Source: Selaginella moellendorffii
Taxonomy: Eukaryota; Streptophyta; Lycopodiopsida; Selaginellales; Selaginellaceae
Assembly (NCBI RefSeq): GCF_000143415.4
Contig: NW_003314330.1
Span: forward strand, 836,089 to 900,088
Length of the DNA stretch: 64,000 bases
Direction of reading: 5' to 3'
Under the pieces are notes generated by a model. That model searched no databases. It was not told the origin of the DNA and saw nothing but the letters and a program-made list of their open reading frames with translations. The stretch's first letter is position 1; each line of letters begins with the position of its first letter. Below, one piece after another: positions 20,407-32,581 of the stretch. A program made the position numbers and the translations under genes.

Positions 20407-20893
20407 GAGGAGCTCTTACTCGGGTGATTCATTTCGTTCTTTGTTTTGAAACCTTGACTGAATTTTTCTGTTTGGCCGGATAGAAACATAAATGGCGAGT
20501 TTTGACTGTTTACATGTTTAGCCGTGTTCCAGAGGATCTAAATCTAACAAGAGAACCCAGTGGGACCGAGGGGAAAGCAAAAGCCTTTTGCACTGGAAGT
20601 AAGCACGCTTTTGCACTTTCTTTCCCCTTCTAAATGATTTTTAATCTTCTTCCAGAGACTGGGGAGAGGGCACACTGCACTGATCTTCAAGGTAAGCATT
20701 CCTAGCAATCGATTTGTCGCTGAGAAGATTAACTGGTAGGTGAGTGTTGCTTCCTTACAGCCATGGCTTCCTTGCTTTTTCATGCAAGCCAGATCGCTGA
20801 GAAGCAAAGAAGCAGCAGCCGCTCAAGTGCATTTAAGGAGGACAGCGGCTGGGTAGTGTCATTGAGGTCTTCCTGTTGGTGACAATTGTAGCC

Positions 20894-22405
20894 ATGGCTG
20901 GAGGGGATGAGGTTCCGGAAATGGGATTCGTGGAGAGAAGCGGATGCCAGTTTACGATCAACGGAGAACCATTCTACTTCAACGGATGGAACTCGTATTG
21001 GCTCATGGCGAGATCTGTGGACGAAGCCAACAGGATCAATGTCCAAGACATGCTCAAGGAAGCCGCTGGACTCGGCCTCACGGTGTGCAGGACTTGGGCC
21101 TTCAACGACGCTGGCTACGAGGCATTGCAGCTTTCCCCTGGCAAGTATGACGAGAAAGTCTTCCAGGTTGGTGCTTTTTGTAAAAGTTGTGTGGTTTTAA
21201 ACATGCTGTTGAGATGCCAGGCCTTGGACTATGCGATCGAGCAAGCAAAGCAGTATGGAATACGACTGCTGCTCGTTTTTGTAAACAACTGGGACGACTA
21301 TGGTGGAAAGTCACAATACTGCAAGTGGGCTCGAGAGGCGGGTGTGGACGTTGATACTTCCACCACAGATAGTTTCTTCTCGAGCCCCTCCACGAAAGAT
21401 TTCTACAAAGCGCATATCAAGGTACAAAAGCTGTCATTTCTGCGCAGCACTTAAAACTTGGCTTGTTTGGGAGCTGCAGGCGATTGTGACAAGAGTTAAC
21501 AGCATCAGCGGGATTCCATACTCGGAAGATCCCACCATTTTTGGATGGGAGCTTATGAACGAGCCGAGGTGCCTTGCCGACAAAACTGGAGATCTGCTTC
21601 AGGCATGCTTTGAAAATGCAGAGAAACTCTTATCTGCTAAACTTTTACTCTTTCCTGGCAGCACTGGATCGAAGAAATGGCGGACTATGTAAAATCGCTC
21701 GACTCCAAGCATCTCCTTACAGTAGGACTAGAAGGTTTCTACGGAAAGTCCAGCCCCGAGAGCCTCGTTGCAAATCCTCAGGATTGGTGCCAGTACCTTG
21801 GCTGCGATTTCGTGAGAAACCACTTGGTGCCGAGCATTGACTTTGCGACAATACATGCGTACCCCGATGCATGGTAAGTAGAAAGAATGGAAACTTTTCT
21901 CATGTTTTCCTGGTTTTGTTCCAGGAGATCGGACTTGGACATTACTGGACTGATGAAACAGTTCAAGCGATGGGTGAGAATGCACGCGCAGGACACTGAG
22001 GAAAAGCTCCAAATGCCGCTCGTCATCGCGGAGTTCGGCCTCTCGAATCGATTTGGAGTGCGATGCCAGCGACACATGTTTAAGTCCCTCTTCGACGTCG
22101 TCTACGAGTCCTCCATCCTGGGAGGAGCAGCGGCTGGAACAATGATCTGGCAGCTCCTTCCGGAAGGTATGGATGGATTCAAGGACTCATACGCGATCGT
22201 TGCTTCGCAGGAGCCAGTGATCTCCAAGCTCCTGGCTTTGCAGTCGCAGCGCTTGAAGCTCGCGATCGAGCTCCATCGCACGAATCAGTGCCTTCTCGTG
22301 GAAGACGAAGTGGAAGGAAAAGAAGAAGAGAAAGAAGAAAGCTGGCTCTTTGGTCTCAAGAAGCTCTCCATATGCGGAGCTGGTCATAACAAGTACTCCA
22401 TTTAA
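20894..22405 (+). CDS. Mannan endo-1,4-beta-mannosidase (glycoside hydrolase family 5)
   Basis: Five exons: 20894-21166, 21221-21421, 21480-21602, 21662-21873 and 21925-22405; 429 residues. It starts MAGGDEVPEMGFVER, then G-W-N-S-Y-W-L-M, R-T-W-A-F-N-D and N-N-W-D-D-Y-G-G, typical of plant GH5 subfamily 7 mannanases. The acid/base Glu is E186 in W-E-L-M-N-E-P-R and the nucleophile is E306 in V-I-A-E-F-G. It hydrolyses beta-1,4-mannan backbones of the cell wall. No signal peptide is visible at this ATG; either an upstream exon (the ATG at 20762 opens a short frame) is spliced in, or the protein is cytosolic. Intron 3 has a GC donor (CAG|GCATGC). The carboxy end has an acidic Glu-rich stretch (about 397-408), unusual for the family. 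Confidence 0.92.
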
Positions 22406-22486
22406 ATTGGCACAACTCGCAACCGAGAAATGAATATTCCGCTATCGTTAATAAGACTTGACGGCATTCACTTCACTCTTTGTCCA

Positions 22487-22497
22487 CTAGGGTTTAG
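22487..22497. promoter_or_regulatory. Telo-box-like element upstream of clathrin heavy chain
   Basis: CTAGGGTTTAG (complement CTAAACCCTAG) lies about 190 bp before the clathrin ATG. Elements of the AAACCCTA type are common near transcription starts of plant housekeeping and translation genes. Confidence 0.45.
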
Positions 22498-22688
22498 ATC
22501 TGCCGCTTGGGAGGGCCAAGCGAGGCGAGAGATCCGGCGCTCCTCACCAGATCGGAGCTACGCGCGGCTCTCGGCGTGAGCTCCTCCTTTGGATCTGCGG
22601 GAGCATTGGTTTGATCTCTTGTATTTCCTTCCGCAGGAGCTGGGCAGCTGCGAGCCGGATTTGAGGCGCTTAGGCTGCGCGGGGCAAC

Positions 22689-25600
22689 ATGGCGGCCGCG
22701 AGCGCTCCCATCACTATGAAAGAGGCCCTGGTGGTGCGTATTTTGGTTTTGGATTTATTTGCTAGAAATCAGCATTGGATTGTCTAATTTTGTTCTTGGC
22801 AGCTCACGAGCTTGGGCATCAATCCCCAATGCATCACTTTCAACCATGTCACGATGGAATCCGAGAAGTACATATGCGTGAGAGAGACCACGCCGCAGAA
22901 CAGCGTGGTTATCATCGACATGAACTTGCCTCTGCAGCCTCTTCGCCGACCCATTACTGCCGATTCCTCGCTGATGAATCCCATCACTAAAATTCTGGCT
23001 CTAAAAGGTATGACATTTCATTTTCGCGTGATCCGGAGGATACAACTTAACTGGTTTGCTCGTACGCAGCTCAAATTCCTGGCACGAGCCAGGATCATCT
23101 CCAGATTTTTAACATAGAAATGAAGGCTAAGATGAAATCTCATCAAATGTCGGAACAGGTAATCGGGTGATTTCACTGGCTGTTTGGTGTGACGTCTTCT
23201 TTTCCGCTTGGAAGGTGGTTTTCTGGAAATGGATAACTTCAAAGATGCTTGGGCTTGTCACGCAGCAAGCCGTCTATCACTGGTCTATAGAAGGTATTTT
23301 TAAGAATTTGCTTACATCAACTGATTACAGCTACGACTAGGTGATTCTGAGCCGGTCAAGGTGTTTGATAGAACGGCTAACCTGTCGGGAAATCAAATTA
23401 TTAACTACCGCTGTGATCCTTCTGAGAAGTGGCTAGTTCTGATAGGCATTGCTCCAGGCTCTCCCGAGGTATCCATTTCTTGAAAAGTTTCTTGTAGCTA
23501 ACAAAGAAACTCTTTTAGCGTCCACAACTGGTGAAAGGAAACATGCAACTCTTTTCAGTCGATCAGCAGCGAAGTCAAGCTTTGGAAGCTCATGCTGCAT
23601 CTTTCGCTACATTCAAGGTTAAGTTAACGGAAACATATGCACGTGATCATCTGTTAATCGTCGGTACTTGCAGGTCTCCGGAAACGAAGCTCCTTCCACT
23701 CTGATATCGTTCGCAACGAAGTCAGTTACGTCTGGCACGCTAGTATCAAAGTTGCATGTTATCGAACTTGGTGCCCAGCCAGGTCTGTTGTCTGTTTCCT
23801 TTTAGCGTGATTCTTATACCTAAAGTTCATCAGGGAAGGCAGCGTTTACAAAGAAACAAGCAGACTTGTTCTTCCCTCCCGACTTTGCAGACGACTTCCC
23901 CGTCTCGATGCAGGTAAAGTGTGTTGGAGGTTATACGCATTGATAACATTCCTTCCCGCAGATCTCACAAAAGTATAGCCTTATCTATGTTATTACGAAA
24001 CTCGGTCTTCTTTTTGTATATGATCTGGAGACTGCAACGGCTGTCTATAGGAATCGTATTAGTCCAGATCCCATTTTCCTGACATCCGATTCCCCGTCAA
24101 CTGGGGGATTTTATGCAGTTAATCGTCGAGGGCAAGTTCTATTGGCTACTGTTAACGAGGCAACTGTCGTTCCCTTCGTCAGCGGTCAGGTACTAGTGTT
24201 CATCCGTACTGCTACTGTCCTAACAACTTTCTTTTTGTTTATTTTGAAGCTTAACAATTTAGAGCTTGCGGTCAACCTTGCTAAGCGTGGCAACCTTCCT
24301 GGAGCCGAGAACCTGGTAACCCTTTTATCTTCGATGATCTTTCTCTTTGCTACCTCTTACTGTATCGTTCTATGTGAGTAGGTTGTGCAACGGTTTCAGG
24401 AGTTATTCCAACAAATGAAGTACAAAGAAGCTGCGGAGCTTGCAGCTGAGTCCCCTCAAGGAATCCTTCGCACGCATGACACTATTACGAAGTTCCAGGT
24501 CAGATGCTTATTGTCATTTTCTTAATTCATTTTTTAAACGTTGTTTCTTTTCGAGTAGAGTGTTCCTGTGCAACCTGGACAGACGTCACCTCTGCTTCAG
24601 TATTTTGGTACATTGCTTACAAAGGGGAAACTCAACGCTTTTGAGTCTCTGGAGCTTTCACGTCTCGTTGTCACTCAAAACAAGAAAAACCTTTTGGAAA
24701 ATTGGTTGGCTGATGATAAACTCGAGTGCAGTGAAGAACTTGGTGATCTTGTCAAGGTCTGAACAACATCGTTCTTAGTTACCTACTCCTGACCGTTTTT
24801 TGTTGCAGTCGGTTGATAATGATATGGCCTTAAAAATCTTCATCAAAGCAAGGGTTACACCAAAAGTGGTCGCGGCATTTGCAGAACGTGGAGAGTTCGA
24901 TAAAATTCTCATTTATTCTAAGCAAGTACGATTTTCGTGTTTTTTATGTTCAATTTTCCTGGCTAATATCTTTGTCCTAGGTTGGTTATACTCCAGATTA
25001 TCCCTTCCTTCTGCAATCTATATTGCGAACGGATCCTCAGGTATAGTTCGTTGTCTTACTCATGGTTTTCCCGTATTGATCCTCTGTGCAGGCGGCCGTA
25101 AATTTTGCTCTCATGATGGCTCAAATGGAAGGCGGATGTCCAATGGACTACAACGTTATTACCGATCTTTTTCTGCAGGTACTTCTTTCACGTATAAGTT
25201 TGTATGAAATCGGCTGATAACGTTTATTTCTGTCATGCTTAGCGAAACCTGATACGTGAAGCAACATCCTTTTTACTGGATGTTTTGAAGCCGAACCTTC
25301 CCGAGCATGCGATGTTGCAGACAAAGGTTTTATTCGTTAACTTAAATTTTGTTTGGTATTTTATCCCGTCTTCAGGTTCTAGAGATAAATCTAGTGACAT
25401 TCCCGAACGTAGCGGATGCAATTTTGGCCAACGGAATGTTTAGTCACTACGATAGGCCTCGGATTGGGCAGCTTTGCGAGAAGGCTGGCCTATACACGAG
25501 AGCATTGCAGGTATATTTTTGTCGGCATGATGCCATTCTCTTTAACAGTACTTGCTTTCAGCACTATACGGACCTGAATGACATCAAGCGTGTGATTATC

Positions 25601-28600
25601 AACACACACGCTATTGAACCCCAGGTGAGACTTCCTTTTGTTACATTTCAAACGTTATCTAACTGTTTAAAAACAGGCTTTAGTGGAATTTTTTGGAACC
25701 CTCTCGCGTGACTGGGCTATGGATTGTATGAAGGAATTGTTGCTGGTTAATATGCGAGGAAATCTGCAAATAGTTGTGCAGGTAATTCTAGACTTAAAAA
25801 ACGGATTTAAACTATTGTCTGGTTCTTCCAGGTTGCCAAAGAATACTCAGAACAGCTAGGCATTGGAGCCTGTGTGAAGCTTTTTGAGCAGTTTAAATCA
25901 TACGAAGGTTTATACTTCTTTTTGGGATCCTTTTTGAGCTCGAGGTATATCCGTGGTTTTAAAATTGCATGTAATCAAGTGTCTTGTGCAGCGAGGACCC
26001 GGATATTCACTTCAAATATATTGAAGCAGCAGCTAAAACGGGCCAACTGAAAGAGGTAGAGCGTGTCACCAGGGAATCGAATTTCTATGATGCAGAGAAG
26101 ACCAAGAACTTTCTGATGGAAGCTCGTCTTCCTGACGCTCGTCCTCTCATCAACGTGTGTGATAGATTCGGTTACGTTCCTGATTTGACACACTACTTGT
26201 ATTCGAACAACATGCTTCGGTATATTGAAGGCTACGTCCAAAAGGTACGGATTCAATGCATTTGTTGCTCTATAATCGTTTTGAAATTTTCAGGTCAATC
26301 CTGCAAACGCACATCTGGTCGTGGGCCAACTTTTAGATGATGAATGTCCTGAGGATTTTATTAAAAATCTCATCCTCTCTGTTCGATCGTTACTACCGGT
26401 TGAGCCTCTTGTTGAGCAATGCGAGAAACGGTCTGTTTCGTTTTTTCATGTATCTCATTATTGAGCTTAATTTTCTTTTCCAGTAATCGGCTGAGACTTC
26501 TCACTCAGTTTTTGGAGCACCTGGTTAGCGAAGGTAGCCAAGACGTGCATGTGCACAATGCGCTCGGAAAAATTATCATCGATACGAACAACAATCCCGA
26601 GCACTTCTTGACTACAAATCCGTACTATGACTCGAAAGTTGTCGGGAAGTATTGTGAGAAGCGGGATCCCACCCTGGCAGTGGTTGCTTACCGTCGTGGT
26701 CAGTGCGACACAGAGCTTATTAATGTTACGAATAAGAATTCCCTGTTTAAGCTTCAATCACGGTGAGTAGAGAACAATATTCATTTCTGGTTTCTAGGAT
26801 TATCATATATTGTTTTCTGCAGCTATGTTGTGGAACGAATGGATGCGGATCTTTGGGCTCTAGTATTGAATCCCGAGAACCCCTACAGACGCCAACTTAT
26901 TGACCAAGTAGTATCTACCGCCTTACCAGAGAGCAAGAGTCCCGATCAAGTTTCAGCAACAGTTAAAGCATTCATGACTGCTGACTTGCCTCACGAGCTT
27001 ATTGAGTTGCTGGAAAAGATCGTCCTCCAAAATTCAGCATTCAGTGGCAACCCGAACTTGCAAAATCTTCTGATATTGACTGCCATCAAGGCTGACAAGT
27101 CGCGGGTCATGGATTACGTCAACCGACTAGACAACTTCGATGGTCCTGCCGTTGGAGAGATTGCTGTTGGTGCGGAGCTGTTTGAGGAAGCGTTTGCTAT
27201 CTTCAAAAAGTTCAACTTGAACGTGCATGCTGTCAACGTGCTTCTTGACAACATCCGTAGTATCGATCGTGCTGTGGAGTTTGCTTCGCGAGTTGAGGAG
27301 GACGAGGTCTGGAGCCAAGTAGGAAAGGCTCAGCTGAAGGAAGGCCTGGTCAGCGATGCCATCGAGTCGTTTATTCGAGCAGACGATGCAACGCAGTTCA
27401 ACGACGTCATACTGGCAGCAAACCAGGCTAGAGTTTTTGAGGATCTCGTCAAGTACTTGCATATGGTGCGGAGGAAAGTTAAGGAGCCCAAGGTGGACTC
27501 TGAGCTCATTTATGCGTACGCACGGATTGAGAAGCTCGGGGAGATCGAGGAGTTTATTCTGCAGCCTAATGTGGCCAACCTGCAAAATGTTGGCGACCGT
27601 CTCTTTGACGAGACGCTTTACGAAGCTGCGAAGATTATCTTCACTCATATCTCCAACTGGGGTCGTCTTGCAAGTACTCTCGTCAAGCTCCACCAATTCC
27701 AAGGTGCAGTTGACGCTGCCAGGAAGGCCAACAGTGCGAAGACGTGGAAAGAAGTTTGCTTCGCTTGTGTTGACGCGGAAGAGTTCAGGCTCGCACAAAT
27801 ATGTGGTCTCAACGTCATTGTCCAGGTAAGGCTATAGTTTCTGGTTATACTCTATCTTTGGTTGGTCTAATCTGTTATTAAATCCAGGTGGATGATTTGG
27901 AGGAAGTGAGTGACTACTACCAGAATAGGGGACGATTCGATGAACTGATTTCTCTAATGGAAAGTGGTCTTGGACTCGACCGCGCACACATGGGTATATT
28001 TACAGAGCTCGGAATATTATATGCCAAGTATCGGTCCGAGAAGCTTATGGAACACTTGAAGCTTTTCTCAACCCGAATCAACATTCCAAGGCTCATTCGC
28101 GTTTGCAACGAACAAAAGCACTGGAAAGAACTCACGTATCTGCACATTCAGTACGACGAGTATGACAATGCCGCTGCAACTATTATGAACCACTCTCCCG
28201 ATGCCTGGGATCACATGCAGTTCAAGGATGTCTGCGTTAAGGTTGCCAACGTGGAGCTGTACTACAAAGCTGCCCACTTCTATCTTCAAGAGCATCCCGA
28301 CCTCTTGAACGATCTGTTAATGGTCTTAGCTCCCCGTGTCGATCACACTCGTGTGGTAGACATAATGCGCAAGGTTTGTGTTTTGATTCTCTTGCCGCGT
28401 TTGTGACACCTTTGTCTGCAGGCTAGAAACCTTCATCTCGTGAAGCCTTACATGGTGGCTGTGCAAAGTGCAAATGTGGCCGCTGTGAATGAGGCTCTGA
28501 ACGAGCTTTACGTCGAAGAAGAAGATTACGACCGTCTCAGAGAATCCATCGATCTTCACGACAATTTTGATCAAATTTCTTTGGCACAAAAGGTTTGAGG

Positions 28601-29397
28601 ATCCTTGCTTTTTCTTGAGATCTTTTAACATGGAAGACACTGTTTTGCAGCTTGAAAAGCACGAGCTTATCGAATTGCGCCGCGTCTCTGCCTACATTTA
28701 CAAGAAAGCAGGAAGATGGCGCCAGTCTGTTGCGCTGTCCAAGAAGGACAATCTCTACAAGGACGCGATGGAAACTGCATCGCAATCTGGAGATCGTGAT
28801 CTTGCCGAAGAACTGCTGTCGTTCTTTATTGAACAGGTAACTTCAACTAGCGGAAAACGTTTTACTAATTATTGGATCGCAATTGTGTGTTTCAGCAAAA
28901 GAAGGAATGCTTCGCGTCCTGCCTGTTTACATGTTACGATTTGATCCGGCCCGACGTAGCATTGGAGCTTGCCTGGATAAACAACATGATCGACTTCTCC
29001 TTCCCTTACCTGTTACAAGTAAGACCTTGGAGTTCTTCCTCATGACTTCTGACACTTTGCTATCGACTCTAGTTCATCCGCGAGTACACCAGCAAGGTGG
29101 ACGATCTGATCAAAGACAAGCTAGCAGCCGACCAGGAGGTCAAGAGCAAGGAGAAGGAAGAGAAGGATCTAGTGGCTCAACAGGTTTGTCTCCTCACCCC
29201 ATTTGCTGCAACTATAGACTGAATTCGATCTGGATATGCAACTCTTGCAGAACATGTACGCTCAGCTCCTTCCTCTGGCTCTGCCCGCTCCTCCGATGCC
29301 CGGCATGGGAGGCGGTCCTCCAGGATTCAACCCGGGAATGCCACCTCCATTTGGTGGAATGCCTGGCTACGGCATGCCTCCCATGGGCGGATATTAG
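22689..29397 (+). CDS. CHC: Clathrin heavy chain
   Basis: Thirty exons, traced with consistent phase, give 1700 residues; plant clathrin heavy chains are about 1700. First exons: 22689-22733, 22803-23007, 23070-23158, 23215-23293, 23341-23468; large exons: 26823-27825 (334 codons) and 27888-28373; last exon 29251-29397. The protein begins [24 protein letters not shown]. The beta-propeller terminal domain fills about the first 330 residues, followed by linker and alpha-zigzag repeats ([21 protein letters not shown] near 710). It ends in the trimerisation region and a Pro/Gly/Met-rich tail ([10 protein letters not shown]...M-G-G-Y). Three heavy chains form the triskelion that coats vesicles from plasma membrane and trans-Golgi. 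Coding sequence is uninterrupted, so this is the functional copy. The start is 283 bp after the mannanase stop. Confidence 0.97.
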
Positions 29398-29568
29398 AGG
29401 TAGGAAGATTATCTTTTGTTTTCAATCACGAAAGACTACACAGGTGAAGGGTCTAGCAGAGATTTTTTGTAAATTTAGATCGAGAATAATATATGGTCTT
29501 GTATTTTTCTTTCTTTTTATCAGCGTGGAAGTCACTCACCTTGCAAATAAAATGCAGATACCAAAGTA

Positions 29569-29652
29569 AGAAGTTGTCTTGTCCTGCTGGCTCTTCTGCA
29601 ACTTCTTGATAGAAGTTGTCTTGTGCTGCTGGCTCTTCTGCAACTTCTTGTT
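29569..29652. repeat. Two-unit 42-bp tandem repeat
   Basis: The unit starting 'agaagttgtcttgt' and ending 'gcaacttcttg' occurs twice in a row with one internal difference (cctgctgg versus gctgctgg). It lies about 170 bp downstream of the clathrin stop. Confidence 0.85.
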
Positions 29653-30060
29653 TCGTAGTTTGATAGAAATCGTCTTGAAGCAGCAGACTCGGCTAAAACT
29701 GTGAGAGGACCACCAAGCTAAAAGGTAAAAGCACTTTCGCGTACGGTGGAAGCATCAGGATCATAAGATAGGCCTCTCACTCGTAAGCTTCTCTCGTATA
29801 AATTCAGCTGCTTTTATGAATAACCTTTGTTCTTTCTTTCGTTCACATGGGTTGATGCAATCCGTATGGGGATCTCGTAGCTTATTGTGACCATTGACTA
29901 GTCAAAAGGCCCTCAGCCGACGCCTTCTTTCTGGCGAGAATGCGGTAATACACGATCACACAGACTCAGGGAGTAGAAATCTCTCGCTCGCTCGCTCGTA
30001 GACTGGCAGCTACGAGGATGTTGCTGAAGACACCAAGTCGATCAATCGGCTGGCTTTTGC
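29653..30060. other. Spacer between clathrin gene and its decayed copy
   Basis: No gene seen. It contains a short 'ctcgctcgctcg' run near 29986 and otherwise unremarkable sequence. Confidence 0.4.
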
Positions 30061-30063
30061 TCC

Positions 30064-30960
30064 TTGAACGATCTGTTAATCCCCGTTGTTGATCACACTC
30101 GTGTGGTTGACATAACGCTCAAGGTTTGTATTTTGATTCTCTTGCCGGACACCTTTCTGCAGGCTAGAAACCTTCAAGCCATACATGGCTGTGCAAAGCG
30201 CAAATGTGGCCGCTGTGAACGAGGTACGTTGAAGAAGAAGATTGAGATCGCCTAAGAGAATCCATTGATCTTCAAATTTCTTTGGCGCAAAAGGTTTGAA
30301 CTTGCCAAAGACACTGTTTTGCAGCTTGAAAAACACGAGCTTATCGCCTACATTTACAAGAAAGCAGGAAGATGGAGCCAATCTGTTGCGCTATCCAAGA
30401 AGGACAATCTTTGTACAAGAAACGGCATCGCAATCTGGAGATCATGATCTTGCTGAAGAACTGCTGTCGTTCTTTATTGAACAGGTAACTTGGATAACAA
30501 TTAACTAATGATTGGATCGCAATCATTAGTGTGATCAGCAAAGAAGGAATGCTTTATGTCTTGCCTGTTTACATGTTACGATTTGATACGGCCCGACGTA
30601 GCATTAATCCAAATATCTGGATAAACAACATGATTGACTGAACCTTACCTATTACAAGTAAGACCTTAGAGTTCTGACTTCTGACTCTTTGCTATTGACT
30701 CTGCGAGTACACCAGCAAGGTGGACGATCTGATCAAATACAAACTAGCGCAGACTAGAGGTCAAGAGCAAGGAGAAGGAAGAGAAGGATTTAATACATAT
30801 TTCCTCACATATAAACTGATTATTTATTTGGATATGCAACTCTTGCAGAACATGTATGCTTAGCTCCTTCCTCTGCCAGAATTCAACCAAGGAATGCCAC
30901 CCCCGTTTGGAGGAATGCCTAGCTACAGCATGCCTCCATATACTAGAGGTAGAGAGAGCT
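30064..30960 (+). pseudogene. Partial tandem duplicate of clathrin heavy chain (3' exons)
   Basis: The segment repeats the end of clathrin exon 25 through exon 30, introns included: 'gatcacactcgtgtggt' near 30088, 'tgcaggctagaaacctt' near 30159, 'cagcttgaaaa/cacgagctta' near 30322, 'ttctttattgaacaggtaac' near 30470, 'acatgttacgatttgat' near 30570, and 'ggaatgcc' repeats near 30890-30920. Retained introns show it arose by DNA duplication, not retroposition. Many small deletions (for example loss of the N-E-A-L-N-E-L and R-R-V-S segments) destroy the frame. Confidence 0.9.
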
Positions 30961-31118
30961 TCATTTTCTCTTTTGTTTTCAATCATGAAAGACTACACAA
31001 GTGAGGGATCTAGCAGAGATTTTTTTGTAAGTTTTGATCGAGAATAATATATTGTCTTGTATAGCTGCTATCTTTGCTGGTGGAAAAAAGAAAGCTACTT
31101 CATTTGAAAAACTTTAAA

Positions 31119-31190
31119 CGCCGTTGCCGGGGATCGAACCCGGGTCGTCCGCGTGACAGGCGGAAATACTTACCACTATACTACAACGAC
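31119..31190 (-). tRNA. tRNA-Asp (GTC)
   Basis: The complement reads GTCGTTGTAGTATAGTGG... with a seven-base acceptor stem (GTCGTTG/CAACGGC), D-arm GTATAGTGGTAAGTAT, anticodon loop CTGTCAC (anticodon GTC), and T-arm GGGTTCGATCC. Length 72 with the discriminator G, no intron. It matches the plant nuclear tRNA-Asp form. Confidence 0.95.
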
Positions 31191-31254
31191 CTCGTGTTAG
31201 AAGCTTTTGAACATTGAAGAATATATTTACAAACTCCTAGCATGATTGTGCTAG

Positions 31255-31562
31255 CTAGAAAGATGATGGTCGATTATCAACCATAAAGCCGCTCCAAGGA
31301 TATCTCCGAGACTCTCGCCTCCCCGGGACGGATCCAATCTCGGCAAAGTAGATGTCGTTGTAGCCGAATACAGACGCCCCAAGATCACATTGATGACTTT
31401 CTTGCTCAAGAGTGAAGATTTCCCAGCATTGGGAGCTCCAATTATAAAAGAAGACGAAGAGGTACAAGAACATCTACTCGAAGTCCGAATCTGAGGGAGC
31501 CTGGAGGGAGCTGGATGAGGTGATTGTGGGGAAGTTATCCAGCTTTTCCTTCGCAGCTGCAT
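31255..31562 (-). pseudogene. Fragment resembling an Era-type GTPase P-loop region
   Basis: One frame contains F-I-I-G-A-P-N-A-G-K-S-S-L-L, a G1 loop typical of Era/Obg-like GTPases of organelles. After about 12 more residues the likely frame shifts (S-V-F-G-Y-N-D-I-Y-F-A-E-I-G-S-V-P-G). No G2-G4 motifs follow and no splice partners are evident. Probably a stray gene fragment; the family call rests on one motif. Confidence 0.45.
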
Positions 31563-31684
31563 CTATAAAATGAGCAATTTGCAAGCAAGATTTCCATATT
31601 AGCATTAAATGTACTCTACTTCCTATAGCTAAGCCCATGTGCTTTTTCATTGTCTTGTTTTATGTCGCTTACTGGAGATTGTAA

Positions 31685-31766
31685 GTCAGTATGTCCGAGT
31701 GGTTAAGGAGACAGACTTGAAATCTGTTGGGTTTCACCCTCGCAGGTTCGAATCCTGCTGCTGGCG
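31685..31766 (+). tRNA. tRNA-Ser (TGA)
   Basis: Class II tRNA of 82 nt: acceptor GTCAGTA/TGCTGGC (with G-T pairs), D-arm TCCGAGTGGTTAAGGA, anticodon loop CTTGAAA (anticodon TGA), long variable arm TTGGGTTTCACCCTC, T-arm CAGGTTCGAATCCTG. Pairs are intact. It is the only full copy of three related sequences between 31.6 and 33.8 kb. Confidence 0.92.
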
Positions 31767-31874
31767 TCTGTGTCCTTGTCCTGTTTAAGATTTGAGAAAA
31801 AAAGTTTTTTAACTAAGCATGATTGCAATACTCATTGTTTGTTTGAATTTTCCTGATTCCACTCTTGCATAAGG

Positions 31875-32110
31875 TAGATCCCATTGTCGAGGTGAAACTC
31901 AAGCTGTGCACTGTGGGCAAATTCGGCCTAAGCGCAACTGCAAGTATCAGCAGCGCGTGTGCAAAGGTGGCGAGAGTTCAGCATCGCTTGGAACATCAAA
32001 CCCCTCAGGCTCCATTTCTGCAACTCTGCGGGCGATTTTGAAGAATGCTTACTCAAAACAAAGTGGCATGAAGCTGACTTCGACTGCCAGATGGGTTGAG
32101 TCCGGTGATT
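31875..32110 (+). pseudogene. Decayed copy of the small Cys-rich secreted protein
   Basis: The segment matches the 3' two-thirds of the gene at 32756-33136: 'gaaactcaagctgtgcactg', 'tatcagcag', 'ggtggcgag', 'aacatcaaacccctcaggct', 'gaagaatgc'. Small deletions and frame changes remove the original product, and no signal peptide is present. The copy stands just after the tRNA-Ser gene, the same arrangement as the functional copy after a tRNA-Ser relic. Confidence 0.8.
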
Positions 32111-32581
32111 TCAATACTCCTGTTACAATTTGTTCCGGTGTCATAATATTATCCGTTTTACTTTTTCAACACATACTGTGTCCGCACGAATTCAGTGCAG
32201 TTCAAGTCGTAAACTCGGTTCACAGTCCAACTAAATTGTTGGCTGTGGCATGGAGAACCAGCCAGTACGAAATTGATTTCCAAGGCTGCAAGATAGAAGA
32301 GAGTAAAGCCTGGAACGCGAAGCTGGCGAGCTAAGTGGGACCCTGGAGCGAGGACTGAGCATGGAGTGGGCGTGAAGATGGAGGGAGCTAGAAGACCACA
32401 AAACAAACTTGAAAATTTATTTGCGCAGTCTCATTCCTCTTGCTGGACTCCCAAAACAGAATATATAGGAAGCAGATCCATGGACAGGGCAAATGCGGAG
32501 AGCAGTTCAATCAGGAGGAGATCTTGCACTTGTAAGGAACTTAAAGGGGTCCATGGCACAATGGCACTAGATCAGAAATGC

